Assembly (NCBI GenBank): GCA_041656295.1
Contig: JBBADV010000001.1
Coordinates: forward strand, 186,001-250,000
Source: Kiritimatiellales bacterium
GTDB lineage: Bacteria > Verrucomicrobiota > Kiritimatiellia > Kiritimatiellales > Tichowtungiaceae
Direction of reading: 5' to 3'
DNA: 64,000 nt
Under the pieces are notes generated by a model. It made no database searches. It was not told the DNA's origin and saw only the letters and a list, made by a program, of their open reading frames with translations. How positions within the stretch are numbered: position 1 is the first letter of the stretch; every line of letters begins with the position of its first letter. The translations under genes were made by a program, and so were the position numbers. This document shows, piece by piece, positions 8,654 to 18,278 of the stretch.

Positions 8654-9397
8654 ATGCAGTTTTATGAAAGAGCATATGGACAGCGAGAAACAAATGCTGT
8701 CGTGGAAATTTCAGGAAAATTTATACAACGATGGCTCAGGCCTCATGATCAAAACATAAAGATGCTCGATATCGGATGTGGTACAATGAACATCTCAAAT
8801 CAAATAACACAATCGATTAAAAAGTATAATCCACAAGTTCAAAATATAGAAATAACCGGCTGGGATGTATCTGAAACAGCAATAAACATTGCCAGAAAAA
8901 AAGAGTACAACGCGCAAGTGTGTGATATTACTTGTCCGATTGAATCCATTAAGGAAAGGTATGACGTAGTTTGTTTATTCGAAGTTCTTGAACATATCAC
9001 AGATACAGATCAGGCGGTAAAGAATATCCATTCGCTTTTAAAAGACGATGGTGTTTTTTTATTGTCTGTCCCGAATTTGGCAGCTTGGTATAACCGGATT
9101 TTCTTGTTGTTCGGAATGCAGCCCCATTGTGCAGAACTTTCTTATGAAAGATCGCGGTTCGGGAACTGGTTCACGGGATGGATTTTTTCTGATTCTATCG
9201 ATGTTGTCGCCGGACATTTGCGGGCATTCACCTGGCGGGGATTAAGAGATTTTCTTCGTTATCACGGCTTTTCAGTTTTAGGTGTTAAAGGAATTTCTAA
9301 CCACCGGCTGGATATTCTTTCAAAAATTATTGCAACATGTTTTCCAAAAAGCTCTGGAAATATTTGTGTGATTGCAAAAAAAACTGATCGAAAATAA
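8654..9397 (+). CDS. Class I SAM-dependent methyltransferase
   Basis: A 247-aa methyltransferase. SAM motif I is MLDIGCGTMN (near residue 38), the acidic loop is ITGWDVSETAI, and motif post-I/II is VCLFEVLEHITDTDQA. The C-terminal third lacks a recognisable substrate domain. AGGAG upstream of the ATG is a good ribosome site. Codons and base composition look more A+T-rich than the LPS genes to the left, in keeping with acquired surface-glycan genes. The substrate is probably a sugar or glycolipid by context; small-molecule targets cannot be excluded. Confidence 0.8.
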   Translation: MQFYERAYGQRETNAVVEISGKFIQRWLRPHDQNIKMLDIGCGTMNISNQITQSIKKYNPQVQNIEITGWDVSETAINIARKKEYNAQVCDITCPIESIKERYDVVCLFEVLEHITDTDQAVKNIHSLLKDDGVFLLSVPNLAAWYNRIFLLFGMQPHCAELSYERSRFGNWFTGWIFSDSIDVVAGHLRAFTWRGLRDFLRYHGFSVLGVKGISNHRLDILSKIIATCFPKSSGNICVIAKKTDRK

Positions 9398-9408
9398 AAG
9401 GGTCGTTA

Positions 9409-11799
9409 ATGCGCATGAAATGGGGTCAGAGAGGGTTGGTTATTCTGTTCTTTATTCTATTGTCCATTTTTTTATTTCAAAAATTACTTGGTGGAACAAT
9501 ATTGCTCGCATCGGATAACAGCATTGCCGATTTATCGATTCGCGCGTCAGATATTCCAAAAGGATTTTTCGGTGCATGGCACGAATCGCCCCTTATTGGA
9601 AATTCAGAAGTTTATAGTGTGAATTGGCTTAACCTAATGCTGTGGATGCTTCCGGTGTCGATTATCGCCAGTTGGCTGCCAGCCATTGAGTTTATATTAA
9701 GTTCCCTTTTTCTGATTGCTTTTTTACGACTGCGCAACTGTGGCTGGATCAGTTGTGTCTTCGGCGCGCTGATTGCGTATTGGCTGGGAAGTAATTTTAC
9801 ATTAATTTACGCCGGTCATTTCGGGAAGTTCGGTGTGGTTCTATTTGCTGCCGTTGCCCTTTATTGCATTGAAAAAATGTTCCAGTCCAGAAACATCTGC
9901 TGGGCGCTGCTATCTGGCGGAGCGCTGGGTATCATGTTCCTGGAGCAGCAGGATTCGGCGCTGTTTTTCGGACTATTTCTCGGTGCGTACGTGGTGTATC
10001 GCTGGATACTTGCCGGCGAAAAAATAAAAACCGGTGTCGGCCTTGTTTTAATTCCGGCGGTTGCATTACTGATTGCCGCCGGCACATTGAGCACATCATT
10101 TAAACAGAATATCTCCGACACAGGAATGTCCGGCGGCGGGAACCGGGAAGAACAATGGGAGTATTGCACGCAATGGAGTCAGCCGCCGGACGAAATGATC
10201 GATGTCATTGCGCCGGGATATACCGGCTGGCGCAGCGGCGAGCCGGACGGACCGTACTGGGGGAAAATGGGACGCAGCGCCGGCTGGGAATTTACCCGGC
10301 AGGGCTTTATGAATTTTAAACTGGAAAATATTTATCTTGGAATCATTCCGGTTGCATTTCTGCTGTTTGCAATTCCGGCGGCGCGCGGCGATGCGCGGCG
10401 GCAAGAAATCTGGTTCTGGAGCGGTGCCGGACTGTTTGCGCTGCTGCTCTCCTTCGGTAAATTCACACCGCTCTATTACTGGTTCTGGCAGCTGCCGGTG
10501 GCGAACGCCATTCGTAATCCGAATAAATTTACGCAGGTGTTTCAGGTCATTGCCGGGATTTTAACGGCGTTCGGCGCCGATCTGTTTTTCAAAAAAATCA
10601 CGAAAGAGAAAACCGGCGGGCTGAAAATCTTTTTCTGGTCGGTCGTTGCCGCCGCCGGTTTTTTTGCTTTGTTTGCCGTCAGCAGTGCCGGCGACGGGGC
10701 AAAGTTTTCAGCGGCAGGCTGGCCGCAGCAGGCGGCACAGGCGATTGCCAAAAATAAAACTGTTGCGCTTTGGCATGCCGCCCTCCTCACCGGAATTTTG
10801 GCATTTATTATCGCAGTGTATGTTTTTCCGATATTTGAAAAACTGAGAAAATATAAAACAGTATTTGCAGCGCTGCTGGTTGGAATCGTTGTCGTGGATG
10901 CAAAACTGCTGTCGACACATTACGTGAATACGATGCCGAAAGGATATATTGCCGATAACAGCGTAATTTCTTATTTAAAAGAAAACATCGGGGATCAGCG
11001 CGTCGCTGTTATTTCGCAGGACGGGATTTATAATATCTGGCTGACATATACATTTCCGTATCACGGAATTCCGGCGTTCAATTTTACGCAAATGCCGCGC
11101 ATGCCGCAGGATTATAAAATATTTCTCGAAACTGTCGGGCGCAATCCGTTGCGGATGTGGCAGCTGTCCGGCGTCGGTTTCTTAATCGGACCGACGGCAG
11201 TTGAAAATCAGCTGCCCGCCGGTCTGTGGCGGAAAGTTCTTTCGTTTGATATTCTTCCGGAGGCAGATAATGACTTCAACGTGCAAATCAGCATGACGGG
11301 TCAGCATTCGGTATTCAAGGCCGCGCCGGAAACGTCGGCGCGCTGCGTTCTGGTGAACGGCTCCGAAAAACTTGCTGATGACGCTGCACAGAATGCCCTG
11401 GCATCACCGGCGTGGACTCCATTCAAAAAAATAATTCTGCCGCCGGAAAGTTCCGCGCCGGAAATTCTATCGCCGGCGGAGAATCCGGGGACACTTGCAA
11501 CACTTGACCGGTCGCCGGGATTTGTGCGCCTGAAAATTAATACAACGAACGACGCCTTTTTGCGCTGCGCCGACAAATATGATCCGGGCTGGACAGCCGC
11601 CATTGACGGTGTGCCGGCAGAAGTTCTGCGCGCTGATTTTATTTGTCAGGCTGTATTCATTCCTGCCGGCGAACACATTGTTGAATTAAAATATGCGCCG
11701 GAAAATAACCTGCTCTGGCTGCAGTTTGCCGGATTCGGGATCTGCGGTATCGCCGGAGTTTCGCTTTTAATTCCGGCGCGCCGGAAAATTAAAACATGA
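9409..11799 (+). CDS. Large polytopic membrane protein, YfhO-like
   Basis: A 796-aa protein with about a dozen hydrophobic helices between residues 8 and 510, a soluble C-terminal domain of about 230 residues and a last helix before the basic C-terminus. The pattern fits the YfhO family (GT-C-like fold; bacterial members take part in glycosylation of lipids or lipoteichoic acid). The end of the soluble domain has the YfhO-like segment CADKYDPGWTAAIDG followed by GEHIVELKYAP. It starts 11 bp after the methyltransferase and is likely cotranscribed. A role in decorating a surface glycan is inference. Confidence 0.7.
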   Translation: MRMKWGQRGLVILFFILLSIFLFQKLLGGTILLASDNSIADLSIRASDIPKGFFGAWHESPLIGNSEVYSVNWLNLMLWMLPVSIIASWLPAIEFILSSLFLIAFLRLRNCGWISCVFGALIAYWLGSNFTLIYAGHFGKFGVVLFAAVALYCIEKMFQSRNICWALLSGGALGIMFLEQQDSALFFGLFLGAYVVYRWILAGEKIKTGVGLVLIPAVALLIAAGTLSTSFKQNISDTGMSGGGNREEQWEYCTQWSQPPDEMIDVIAPGYTGWRSGEPDGPYWGKMGRSAGWEFTRQGFMNFKLENIYLGIIPVAFLLFAIPAARGDARRQEIWFWSGAGLFALLLSFGKFTPLYYWFWQLPVANAIRNPNKFTQVFQVIAGILTAFGADLFFKKITKEKTGGLKIFFWSVVAAAGFFALFAVSSAGDGAKFSAAGWPQQAAQAIAKNKTVALWHAALLTGILAFIIAVYVFPIFEKLRKYKTVFAALLVGIVVVDAKLLSTHYVNTMPKGYIADNSVISYLKENIGDQRVAVISQDGIYNIWLTYTFPYHGIPAFNFTQMPRMPQDYKIFLETVGRNPLRMWQLSGVGFLIGPTAVENQLPAGLWRKVLSFDILPEADNDFNVQISMTGQHSVFKAAPETSARCVLVNGSEKLADDAAQNALASPAWTPFKKIILPPESSAPEILSPAENPGTLATLDRSPGFVRLKINTTNDAFLRCADKYDPGWTAAIDGVPAEVLRADFICQAVFIPAGEHIVELKYAPENNLLWLQFAGFGICGIAGVSLLIPARRKIKT

Positions 11800-11833
11800 T
11801 CTATGTCGAGTAAATGGAAAAAGTAGTTGTGTA

Positions 11834-12781
11834 ATGAATGAGAAAAAACACGCAATTAAACTGTTTGAAAAGACCCATGTTCGTGCCGTTTGGGATGACG
11901 AAAGCGAAAAATGGTGGTTTTCAGTTTTGGATATTATCGGTATTTTGACGGACCAGCCGGATTATGAAAAATGCCGGAACTACTGGAAATGGCTTAAGAA
12001 AAAGCTGATTGGCGAAGGAAGTCAGTTGGTTAGTGATACTACCCAACTGAAAATGCAGGCCGCCGATGGCAAGTATTATAAAACCGATGCAATGAACACT
12101 GAACAGGTTTTACGCCTTGTTCAATCCGTACCAAGTAAAAAAGCCGAACCGTTTAAGTTGTGGCTTGCAGCAGTCGGCTCGGAACGCATCGACGAAACGC
12201 TCGACCCCGAACTGTCAATTGATCGCGCAATACAAAATTACCGCCGGCTCGGTTACAGTGAAAACTGGATCAATCAGCGGATTAAATCAATTGAAGTCCG
12301 CAAAGCGCTGACGGATGAATGGGATAAAAGCGGCGTAAAACAAGGTGAAGAGTATGCTCTCCTTACCGATCTGATGAGCCGCACCTGGAGCGGAATGTCG
12401 ACGCGCGAATACAAAAAATACAAAGGGCTGAAAAAAGAAAACCTCCGTGACAACATGACGAATACCGAACTGGTGCTTAATATGCTTGCAGAAGTTGCGG
12501 CGACCGATATCTCGGCTGAACGTCAGCCGGGCGGATTTGCAGAAAGTGCGGAAGTTGCAGAAGAGGGCGCAAAAGCAGCAAAAGTCGCTCGTGAACAGAT
12601 TGAAAAAAGTACGGGCAAAAAAGTTGTCAGTCCGCAGAGCGCTAAAAACTCCGGGCAGATTCCTTTGAAACGTGCGGAGAAAAATAAATATGACACCGGA
12701 AATTTCAATTGTAATTCCGACGATGGGACGTCCGATTCTGGTTCAAACGCTGAAATCAGTGTTAACGATGAAACATTCTGA
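11834..12781 (+). CDS. BRO-N / DinD-like protein (phage antirepressor-type)
   Basis: A 315-aa protein whose N-terminal about 110 residues match the BRO-N fold (VRAVWDDESEKWWFSVLDII, then a WLKKKL segment and LRLVQSVPSKKAEPFKLWLA). The middle is like E. coli DNA-damage-inducible DinD. Family members are phage antirepressors or DNA-damage-induced genes of unclear function. The last 30 codons overlap the start of the next gene (12690) in another frame and are Ser/Asn-rich and unlike the family, so the original stop may have been lost. It looks out of place in a glycan cluster and is probably a mobile-origin insertion. Confidence 0.75.
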   Translation: MNEKKHAIKLFEKTHVRAVWDDESEKWWFSVLDIIGILTDQPDYEKCRNYWKWLKKKLIGEGSQLVSDTTQLKMQAADGKYYKTDAMNTEQVLRLVQSVPSKKAEPFKLWLAAVGSERIDETLDPELSIDRAIQNYRRLGYSENWINQRIKSIEVRKALTDEWDKSGVKQGEEYALLTDLMSRTWSGMSTREYKKYKGLKKENLRDNMTNTELVLNMLAEVAATDISAERQPGGFAESAEVAEEGAKAAKVAREQIEKSTGKKVVSPQSAKNSGQIPLKRAEKNKYDTGNFNCNSDDGTSDSGSNAEISVNDETF

Positions 12782-13719
12782 CCGGCTTGAAGTTATCGTG
12801 GTTGGTGAAATTTATGATTCCGGCGTTTTACAGAGTGTAAATGAAATTGTCGCTGGGAATTTCAATGTTCGCCGTATTTCTGTTTCGTATAAAACCGGTG
12901 ATTCGAGCCGGAAAAAAATCGCGGCGCCGAAGAAGGTTCGGCGGACATTATTGCATTTCTTGATGACGATGTAACGATTGCGCCGGATTGGGCAGAACAT
13001 ATTTTTGCTGCATTTAATGATTATTCCGTCGGACTCGTCAGTGGTCCGGCGCTGGTGCCGGAAAATGTTAATCTTTCCGCGCGGCTCGCCGGGCTTACCT
13101 TAACATCGCGTGCCGCCGGTTATGTTGCCGACTGTTATAAAACCGGCGATTCCGCCGTGCTCGAAATTGTCTGAAGCCGGATTATCGGCTGCGATGCCGC
13201 GTACCGGAAAAAATATTTGAGGAAATGGGCGGATTCCCGCCGGAATTTTATCCAGGCGAAGAGATGATTGCTTCGTGGCGGACGCAGCAACTGGGTTATA
13301 CACTGCTCTTTATTCCGGCGGCGTGGGTTTATCACTATCCGCGCCAATCCGTAAAACGGTTCTGCCTGCAGATGTGGGGTTACGGCGCAACGCGCATCCG
13401 TCTGATTCGCGCCGGCACCGGAATGGAATGGGCAACGCTGGTTCCGGCGGTGTGGGTTTTATCATTAATTGTTCTTGGCGCGCTGGCGCCGATTTTAAAA
13501 ATTGCGGCGCTGCTGTTCGCATTGGATATTCTGCTTTACGGAATTGCTGTGATATTCATTGGACTGGAAACAGTTCTTCATACGCGACGGATTTGCGATC
13601 TGCTCATAATATTCACGATTCCGGTCATGCACATCAGCTACGGGCTCGCTGAGTGGTTTGAATGTTTCCGGCCGAATCGCGATCTCAGTGAAAATCATGC
13701 ATCAAAAGCGAAACAGTAA
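12690..13719 (+). pseudogene. Glycosyltransferase family 2, broken by two frameshifts and a stop
   Basis: The start (MTPEISIVIPTMGRP) is a typical GT2 N-terminus. The frame shifts at a run of seven A (12912-12918); past it the other frame reads KNRGAEEGSADIIAFLDDDV, which holds the metal-binding DDD. That frame meets TGA at 13172, then shifts again at six A (13208-13213) into IFEEMGGFPPEFYPGEEMIA, the usual GT2 acceptor region, continuing with two C-terminal membrane helices to 13719. The pieces join collinearly into one protein of about 340 aa. Two lesions at A-runs could be sequencing errors, but the separate stop argues for a real pseudogene. Confidence 0.85.
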
Positions 13720-13835
13720 TGAGATGATATATTTGGAATGAAACAGTGCGTTGTTTTTATTTTTAGATTTGATAATTTTAAACGAATTGAAGAAACGATT
13801 TATAGTTAATTGATAAAATACAGCTGAGGGCTTTT

Positions 13836-14837
13836 ATGGCGGTTTTGGTAACGGGCGGTGCAGGGTTTATCGGATCTCATGTGGCAGAACATCTTGCCCG
13901 ACAGGGGCAGGATGTAATTGTGCTGGATGATTTGAGCGGCGGATTTATGGAAAATATTCCAGCAGGGGTGCTGTTTGTAAAAGGTTCCGTCTTGGATACA
14001 CAGTTGCTTGCATCACTATTTAAAAATCATGATATAAAATATATATATCATCTCGCTGCTTATGCTGCAGAAGGACTCAGCCACTTCATCCGCCGGTTTA
14101 ATTATCACAATAACCTCATTGGGTCTGTTAATTTAATTAATGAAGCGGTGAATCATAATGTAAAATGTTTTGTATTCACTTCATCGATTGCAGTCTACGG
14201 CGCGGGGCAGCTGCCAATGACCGAAGAGATGGTTCCAATGCCGGAAGATCCGTATGGAATTTCGAAATATGCAGTGGAGCAGGATCTTTGTGCGGCACAT
14301 GAGATGTTCGGTCTTAATTATATCATTTTTCGGCCGCATAATGTTTACGGAGAACGGCAGAATATGGCGGATTTGTATCGCAATGTGCTTGGAATTTTTA
14401 TGCGTCAAATTCGGGAAGGAAAGCCGTTGACTGTTTTCGGGGACGGGACGCAAACCCGGGCATTTTCGTATATTGATGATGTTGCTCCGGATATTGCGAA
14501 TGCTGTGAATATTCCGGCAGCATATAATAAGGTTTTTAATGTCGGAGCTTCGTCTCAATATACTATCAATGAACTCGCGGCTATTATTGGAAAAGTTTAC
14601 GGAGTGATGCCGGAGATTCAATATCTTGATGCCCGCAATGAAGTACAGGATGCATATTCTGATCATAGCAAGGCAGCGTGTATTTTCGGTAAGAAGCAGG
14701 ATATCGCACTGGAAGACGGTATTCGGAGAATGGTGCAGTGGGCTGGGAATGTAACGATTCCTGAACCGACAAAGTTTAGTAATATTGAGATTCGAAAAAA
14801 TATGCCGCCGGTCTGGCTGGAGATGATTAACTCTTAA
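13836..14837 (+). CDS. NAD-dependent sugar epimerase/dehydratase (UDP-glucose 4-epimerase-like)
   Basis: A 333-aa extended SDR. GGAGFIGSHVAEHL at residues 7-20 binds NAD; the catalytic Ser is in FTSSIAVYG and YXXXK is in YGISKYAVEQ. RPHNVYGERQ and the C-terminal FGDGTQTRAFSYIDDVA are typical of UDP-hexose epimerases. GAGGGC precedes the ATG. The exact nucleotide sugar cannot be read from sequence. The gene converges with the minus-strand glycosyltransferase gene, overlapping its 3' end by four bases, so the cluster consists of two opposed transcription units. Confidence 0.88.
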   Translation: MAVLVTGGAGFIGSHVAEHLARQGQDVIVLDDLSGGFMENIPAGVLFVKGSVLDTQLLASLFKNHDIKYIYHLAAYAAEGLSHFIRRFNYHNNLIGSVNLINEAVNHNVKCFVFTSSIAVYGAGQLPMTEEMVPMPEDPYGISKYAVEQDLCAAHEMFGLNYIIFRPHNVYGERQNMADLYRNVLGIFMRQIREGKPLTVFGDGTQTRAFSYIDDVAPDIANAVNIPAAYNKVFNVGASSQYTINELAAIIGKVYGVMPEIQYLDARNEVQDAYSDHSKAACIFGKKQDIALEDGIRRMVQWAGNVTIPEPTKFSNIEIRKNMPPVWLEMINS

Positions 14838-16141
14838 TCTCTAACAACTGTTCGTTCAGGTGATTTTGCCCATCGTTCGATCATTGGTGCGGTGTTCCGG
14901 ATAGCAGTTTCGCGAGCAGAAAGATTTCTTTCGGCGGTTTTTTTCCCCGCGTCAGCAAGGCGTTTACGCAATGCTTTATCACGGCAAAGACGCAGAATCT
15001 GCCCGGAGATTTCTTTGCTGCTGCCCGGCTCAAAGAGTAATCCGGTTTCATTTTCAACAACGAGTTCGGTAATCCCTGCATTTCGAGCGGCAAGAGCCGC
15101 AATTTCACACGCGAAACAATGTCCCAGCACAGTAGTAACAACGAGTGATGACCCTGCATCATTTCTGCGGGAAATCAGGCCGATGTCGCCGCCGCTTAGT
15201 GCGCCGACAATGCTTTCTGATGATTCATGCCCGGTGAATTCGACATACCGTTCCAAACCGAGCTTCACCGTTCTTTCCTGCAGGTTCCGTAATTCGGAAC
15301 CGCTTCCTATAATGCAGAAACGGAAATTTTCAAACTCAGCGATTACGCGAGGCAGTGCGTCAAGTACAACATCAAGGCCTTTGGCCGGATTTAAAATGCC
15401 ATGAAATACCATGATGATATATTCAGCGTTCCAGCCGCGTTTTTGCCGGCATTCATTATAATCAAGTTTGCGGTAAAGCGAGAAATCGACTGCATCATAT
15501 GCGTAAAAAAGCTGTTGCGGAGATATTCCAAGAGTTGAAAGATAATTTGCAGCGCTTTTGGCTCTCGTAATCAGGATCGGAGTTTTCTGCCAGGCACGGA
15601 TATCCAGATTTTCTATTAACCGTCCAATCCTGCGCGGAAAAAAACGTTTCGATGAATATTGCTCAATAAAAAAATCTACGACAGATACGGAAACATAATT
15701 GCCGAAAAATAAACGGCAAATCGGCAGCAACAGTGGAATGGTTTCATCGACATATAAACGCCTGATCCCGACGATCCGGCATCCAATGGCAAGCCACGGG
15801 AGCAGCATAATCCAGCAGAGCGACATAATCCATTTTGAACGTTCTGATTTTCTGCTGATTTTGAACGGTAATTGAATTACTTTTGCATAACGCCTGATAC
15901 TTTCCGGCGGTTTCGGACTCTCAGTACATGTCATGCTGATGTAATAGACATTGAAATGCTCCGAAAATAAACGGATAATTTCCGGCAGAGCAAATGTAAT
16001 ATCTGCATGTACAGCAGATCCGTAGCGAAACCAGAGCGCTAGTTTAGGTTTTTTAATATCAGACACATTGAACCTGAAAATACGTTTTGTTTTTATACTT
16101 ATAATTTCAATAAATAATATCTTTAAAATTATCGAGAGCAA
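14834..16141 (-). CDS. Glycosyltransferase family 4 (group 1)
   Basis: A 435-aa retaining GT-B glycosyltransferase. The C-terminal donor domain shows FHGILNPAKGLDVVLDALP, then EFTGHES.ESIVGALSGGDIGLI and a VVENETGLLFEPGS stretch like the family EX7E region. The first 25 residues are hydrophobic and A+T-rich and overlap the upstream gene by 13 bp. A GTG at 16066 (protein starting VSDIKKPKLALWFRYG) is an alternative start closer to usual family length. Sugar specificity is unknown. It is probably cotranscribed with the minus-strand methyltransferase. Confidence 0.85.
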   Translation of the reverse strand: MLSIILKILFIEIISIKTKRIFRFNVSDIKKPKLALWFRYGSAVHADITFALPEIIRLFSEHFNVYYISMTCTESPKPPESIRRYAKVIQLPFKISRKSERSKWIMSLCWIMLLPWLAIGCRIVGIRRLYVDETIPLLLPICRLFFGNYVSVSVVDFFIEQYSSKRFFPRRIGRLIENLDIRAWQKTPILITRAKSAANYLSTLGISPQQLFYAYDAVDFSLYRKLDYNECRQKRGWNAEYIIMVFHGILNPAKGLDVVLDALPRVIAEFENFRFCIIGSGSELRNLQERTVKLGLERYVEFTGHESSESIVGALSGGDIGLISRRNDAGSSLVVTTVLGHCFACEIAALAARNAGITELVVENETGLLFEPGSSKEISGQILRLCRDKALRKRLADAGKKTAERNLSARETAIRNTAPMIERWAKSPERTVVRD

Positions 16142-16668
16142 TGGATCATCAGCCCGCTACCGACATACGGTGGAAATACTGAACCTATTATATTAATGCA
16201 TTGAGTAAAAAATGACCATTTTCCGAACGTATAATAAAGCCGGTCGACTTTCCATCCGCCGGTCGCAATCAATTTTTCTGCGGTATAGTCTGTAAACGTA
16301 TAAAGATGAAGCCGGTCGGTTTTTTCCCAATGCCGGCAGAAAGGTGAAAGAACATTCGGAAGGCTCACAATCAGCCGTTCCGTCGGTATTTCGCGCAAAA
16401 GCTTCACTGGATTTTCAAGATGTTCAAGCACATCAAAAGCTGTCGTTATATCCCAGTTTTTTCCCGAAAGATCCGGTAATCCGTCATTCAAATCGGCCCG
16501 AATATCAGCTGCAGTAGAGTAATCAACCGTCGTCCGGGACGCCGTAAGACTCCACGCATCTTTGAGCTGCCGTTCGTATGCATTATCGGCGCCAAATCCG
16601 CTGCCGCCGAGATCCAGCACACGCAGTCCGGATAATTCCTTTTTGATTACATCCGCTTTCGATTTCAT
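16129..16668 (-). CDS. Class I SAM-dependent methyltransferase, short
   Basis: A 179-aa protein with SAM motif I VLDLGGSGFG (near residue 18), the acidic residues of the second strand in YSTAADIRADLNDGLPDL, and the methyltransferase loop TTAFDVLEHLENP. It reads like the glycan-cluster Methyltransf_11/23 type, which targets sugars or lipids. The protein ends soon after the core fold. It overlaps the downstream glycosyltransferase by 13 bp and lies directly after a truncated FkbM gene on the same strand. Confidence 0.78.
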   Translation of the reverse strand: MKSKADVIKKELSGLRVLDLGGSGFGADNAYERQLKDAWSLTASRTTVDYSTAADIRADLNDGLPDLSGKNWDITTAFDVLEHLENPVKLLREIPTERLIVSLPNVLSPFCRHWEKTDRLHLYTFTDYTAEKLIATGGWKVDRLYYTFGKWSFFTQCINIIGSVFPPYVGSGLMIHCSR

Positions 16669-16694
16669 GTGTTTAATTGTAATTTAAAAAAAAT

Positions 16695-17042
16695 TCAATA
16701 CAACGTATCTTTCAACATCGGTTTTTCGGAATGCATAATCATATAATCTCCTAAGTGAAAGATTTTTTCTAGGATTTTCCGATTTTCCGGTGTCGGCTCA
16801 AAACAGATAATTCGTCCTGTCGGCCCGATTTTTCTGGAAGCATAAACCGCGTACTCTCCGGGATAAGCGCCTGCATCGACAACAATATCGCCTTTTTTTA
16901 GCTTCCGGAATAATTCATATCCTTTTACCGGAGAAAAATCGGCGATAAAATCCGGAACAAGCGGGTTGAACGCTAAAAAATAACGCAATGCATTTTTTGG
17001 AGGCACTTCGGGTATTTTCGCAAAAAGATCAGAAAAATTCAC
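16695..17042 (-). pseudogene. FkbM-family methyltransferase, C-terminally truncated
   Basis: A 115-aa frame beginning like an FkbM methyltransferase: the SAM motif GDIVVDAGAYPGEYAVYASR (residues 50-69) and RIICFEPTPENRKIL are clear. Full family members run to about 230-280 aa, so the second half, with the substrate part of the FkbM fold, is missing. The last 20 residues are unlike the family. The break lies 26 bp from the next methyltransferase gene, suggesting a deletion that joined two genes. An IS30-type relic lies directly upstream. Confidence 0.7.
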
Positions 17043-17194
17043 TCAATAATGTTTCTATTTATATTGAGTTTACGTCAATCAAACAATTTGAATTAAAAGA
17101 AAATCATGCCAGGAGAAGAAGTTTTCCGGCATGTATTTAAAATCGATTAGCCGGCGCAGAGTGTTCCAATCGCAGTGCGGCTGAGCCGCAACCT

Positions 17195-17587
17195 GTGATC
17201 CGCCGACTGAACAGAAAACCGCCGGCAGAGGTGTTCCGGACACTCAAATAAATTAAGAAAGAGATGGGTCGAGCTGCTTTTCATCTGGTTTTTCAGAGCA
17301 TCACGGCAGATAACGGCGGCGAGTTTTTGGAAACCGAAGAACTGAAGCAGTCCGTCTTCGGCGGGCAACGGACGCAGATTTATTATGCACATGCCTGCAG
17401 CTTATAGGAGCGCGGGAGCAATGAAACCGGCAACCGGGCAATCTGCCGGCTTATTTCCACCGGTCGCTATCTTTCGACATATACTCACCGGCGGATCAAA
17501 GACATTGAGACTTGAGGCAACTGCTATCCGCGGGAAATCCTCGCCTGTAAAACAGCAGCAGAAATCTATATTCAGTGCGCGGCATGA
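17195..17587 (+). mobile_element. Degenerate IS30-family transposase relic
   Basis: Reading one plus-strand frame through its stops gives a C-terminal IS30-type transposase: VIRRLNRKPPAEVFRTLK, then VFQSITADNGGEFLETEEL (D103-N-G-type catalytic block), QIYYAHACS, ERGSNETGNR with the conserved E and N residues, YTHRRIKDIE, and NCYPREIL. Stops replace likely Trp codons (TAG before ERGSNE, TGA before GNCYPREIL), and TAA interrupts before IKKEMG. The N-terminus and terminal repeats are not recognisable. It is a dead fragment between the decayed glycan genes and purN. Confidence 0.75.
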
Positions 17588-17597
17588 AAAATCAGCT

Positions 17598-18191
17598 CTA
17601 ACTCCGGCATTTTAATGTACAGCTTACCGAAATTTGCTGCAATGCTTCGGGGTAGGCGATATGTTCCTGTTCGTGAATACGGTTCATCAGTGTTGCAACC
17701 GTATCATCCGGCAGGACGGGAACTTTGCGCTGTACAATGATTTGGCCGGTATCGATTCCGGCGTCGACAAAATGTACGGTGCAGCCGGTTTCTTTTACGC
17801 CGGCATCGAGCGCCTGCCGGCCGGCGTCGAGTCCCGGAAATGCCGGCAGCAGTGACGGATGAATATTGATAATCCGGTGCGGAAAGGCATTCAGCAGTCC
17901 CCCCTTTACAATCCGCATAAAACCGGCGAGGGCAATAAAATTTCCGCCGTGACTGTGAACCAGCTGAATTGCACGCGCTTCGGCGTCGCCATCCAGTTTG
18001 TTTTTAAATGGTGCACAATTGAGATAGCAGGCAGGGTGGCCGAATTTTTTTGCACGTTCCAGAATAAATGCGTCTTCAACATCAGAAATAACGCATGCAA
18101 TATTTGCATTAAGCTTTCCGGTTTCAATCGCTTCTGCAATAGCCTGATAGTTCGAGCCGGAACCGGAGCCGAATACTGCCAGATTTAACAT
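17598..18191 (-). CDS. purN: Phosphoribosylglycinamide formyltransferase
   Basis: A 197-aa GAR transformylase that uses 10-formyl-THF in step 3 of purine synthesis. The N-terminal phosphate loop VFGSGSGSNYQAI, the catalytic stretch ALAGFMRIV..., IINIHPSLLPAFPG (Asn/His catalytic pair) and the later Asp in GCTVHFVDAGIDTGQII match the family. Length fits (E. coli 212 aa). It is divergent from dut with an 87-bp shared upstream region. The gene stands alone, away from other pur genes. Confidence 0.95.
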   Translation of the reverse strand: MLNLAVFGSGSGSNYQAIAEAIETGKLNANIACVISDVEDAFILERAKKFGHPACYLNCAPFKNKLDGDAEARAIQLVHSHGGNFIALAGFMRIVKGGLLNAFPHRIINIHPSLLPAFPGLDAGRQALDAGVKETGCTVHFVDAGIDTGQIIVQRKVPVLPDDTVATLMNRIHEQEHIAYPEALQQISVSCTLKCRS

Positions 18192-18278
18192 TAAAAAATC
18201 CTTTCGGAATTAACTGGATTTTGAAGAGTAAACCGGATTTTAATTTGCGCCAACTGTAAACCGGAAGAAAGAGAGACG

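Noticed and set aside
17147..17392. Minus-strand frame of 81 codons
   Set aside because: It lies opposite the IS30 relic and has no family likeness; the plus-strand reading explains the region.
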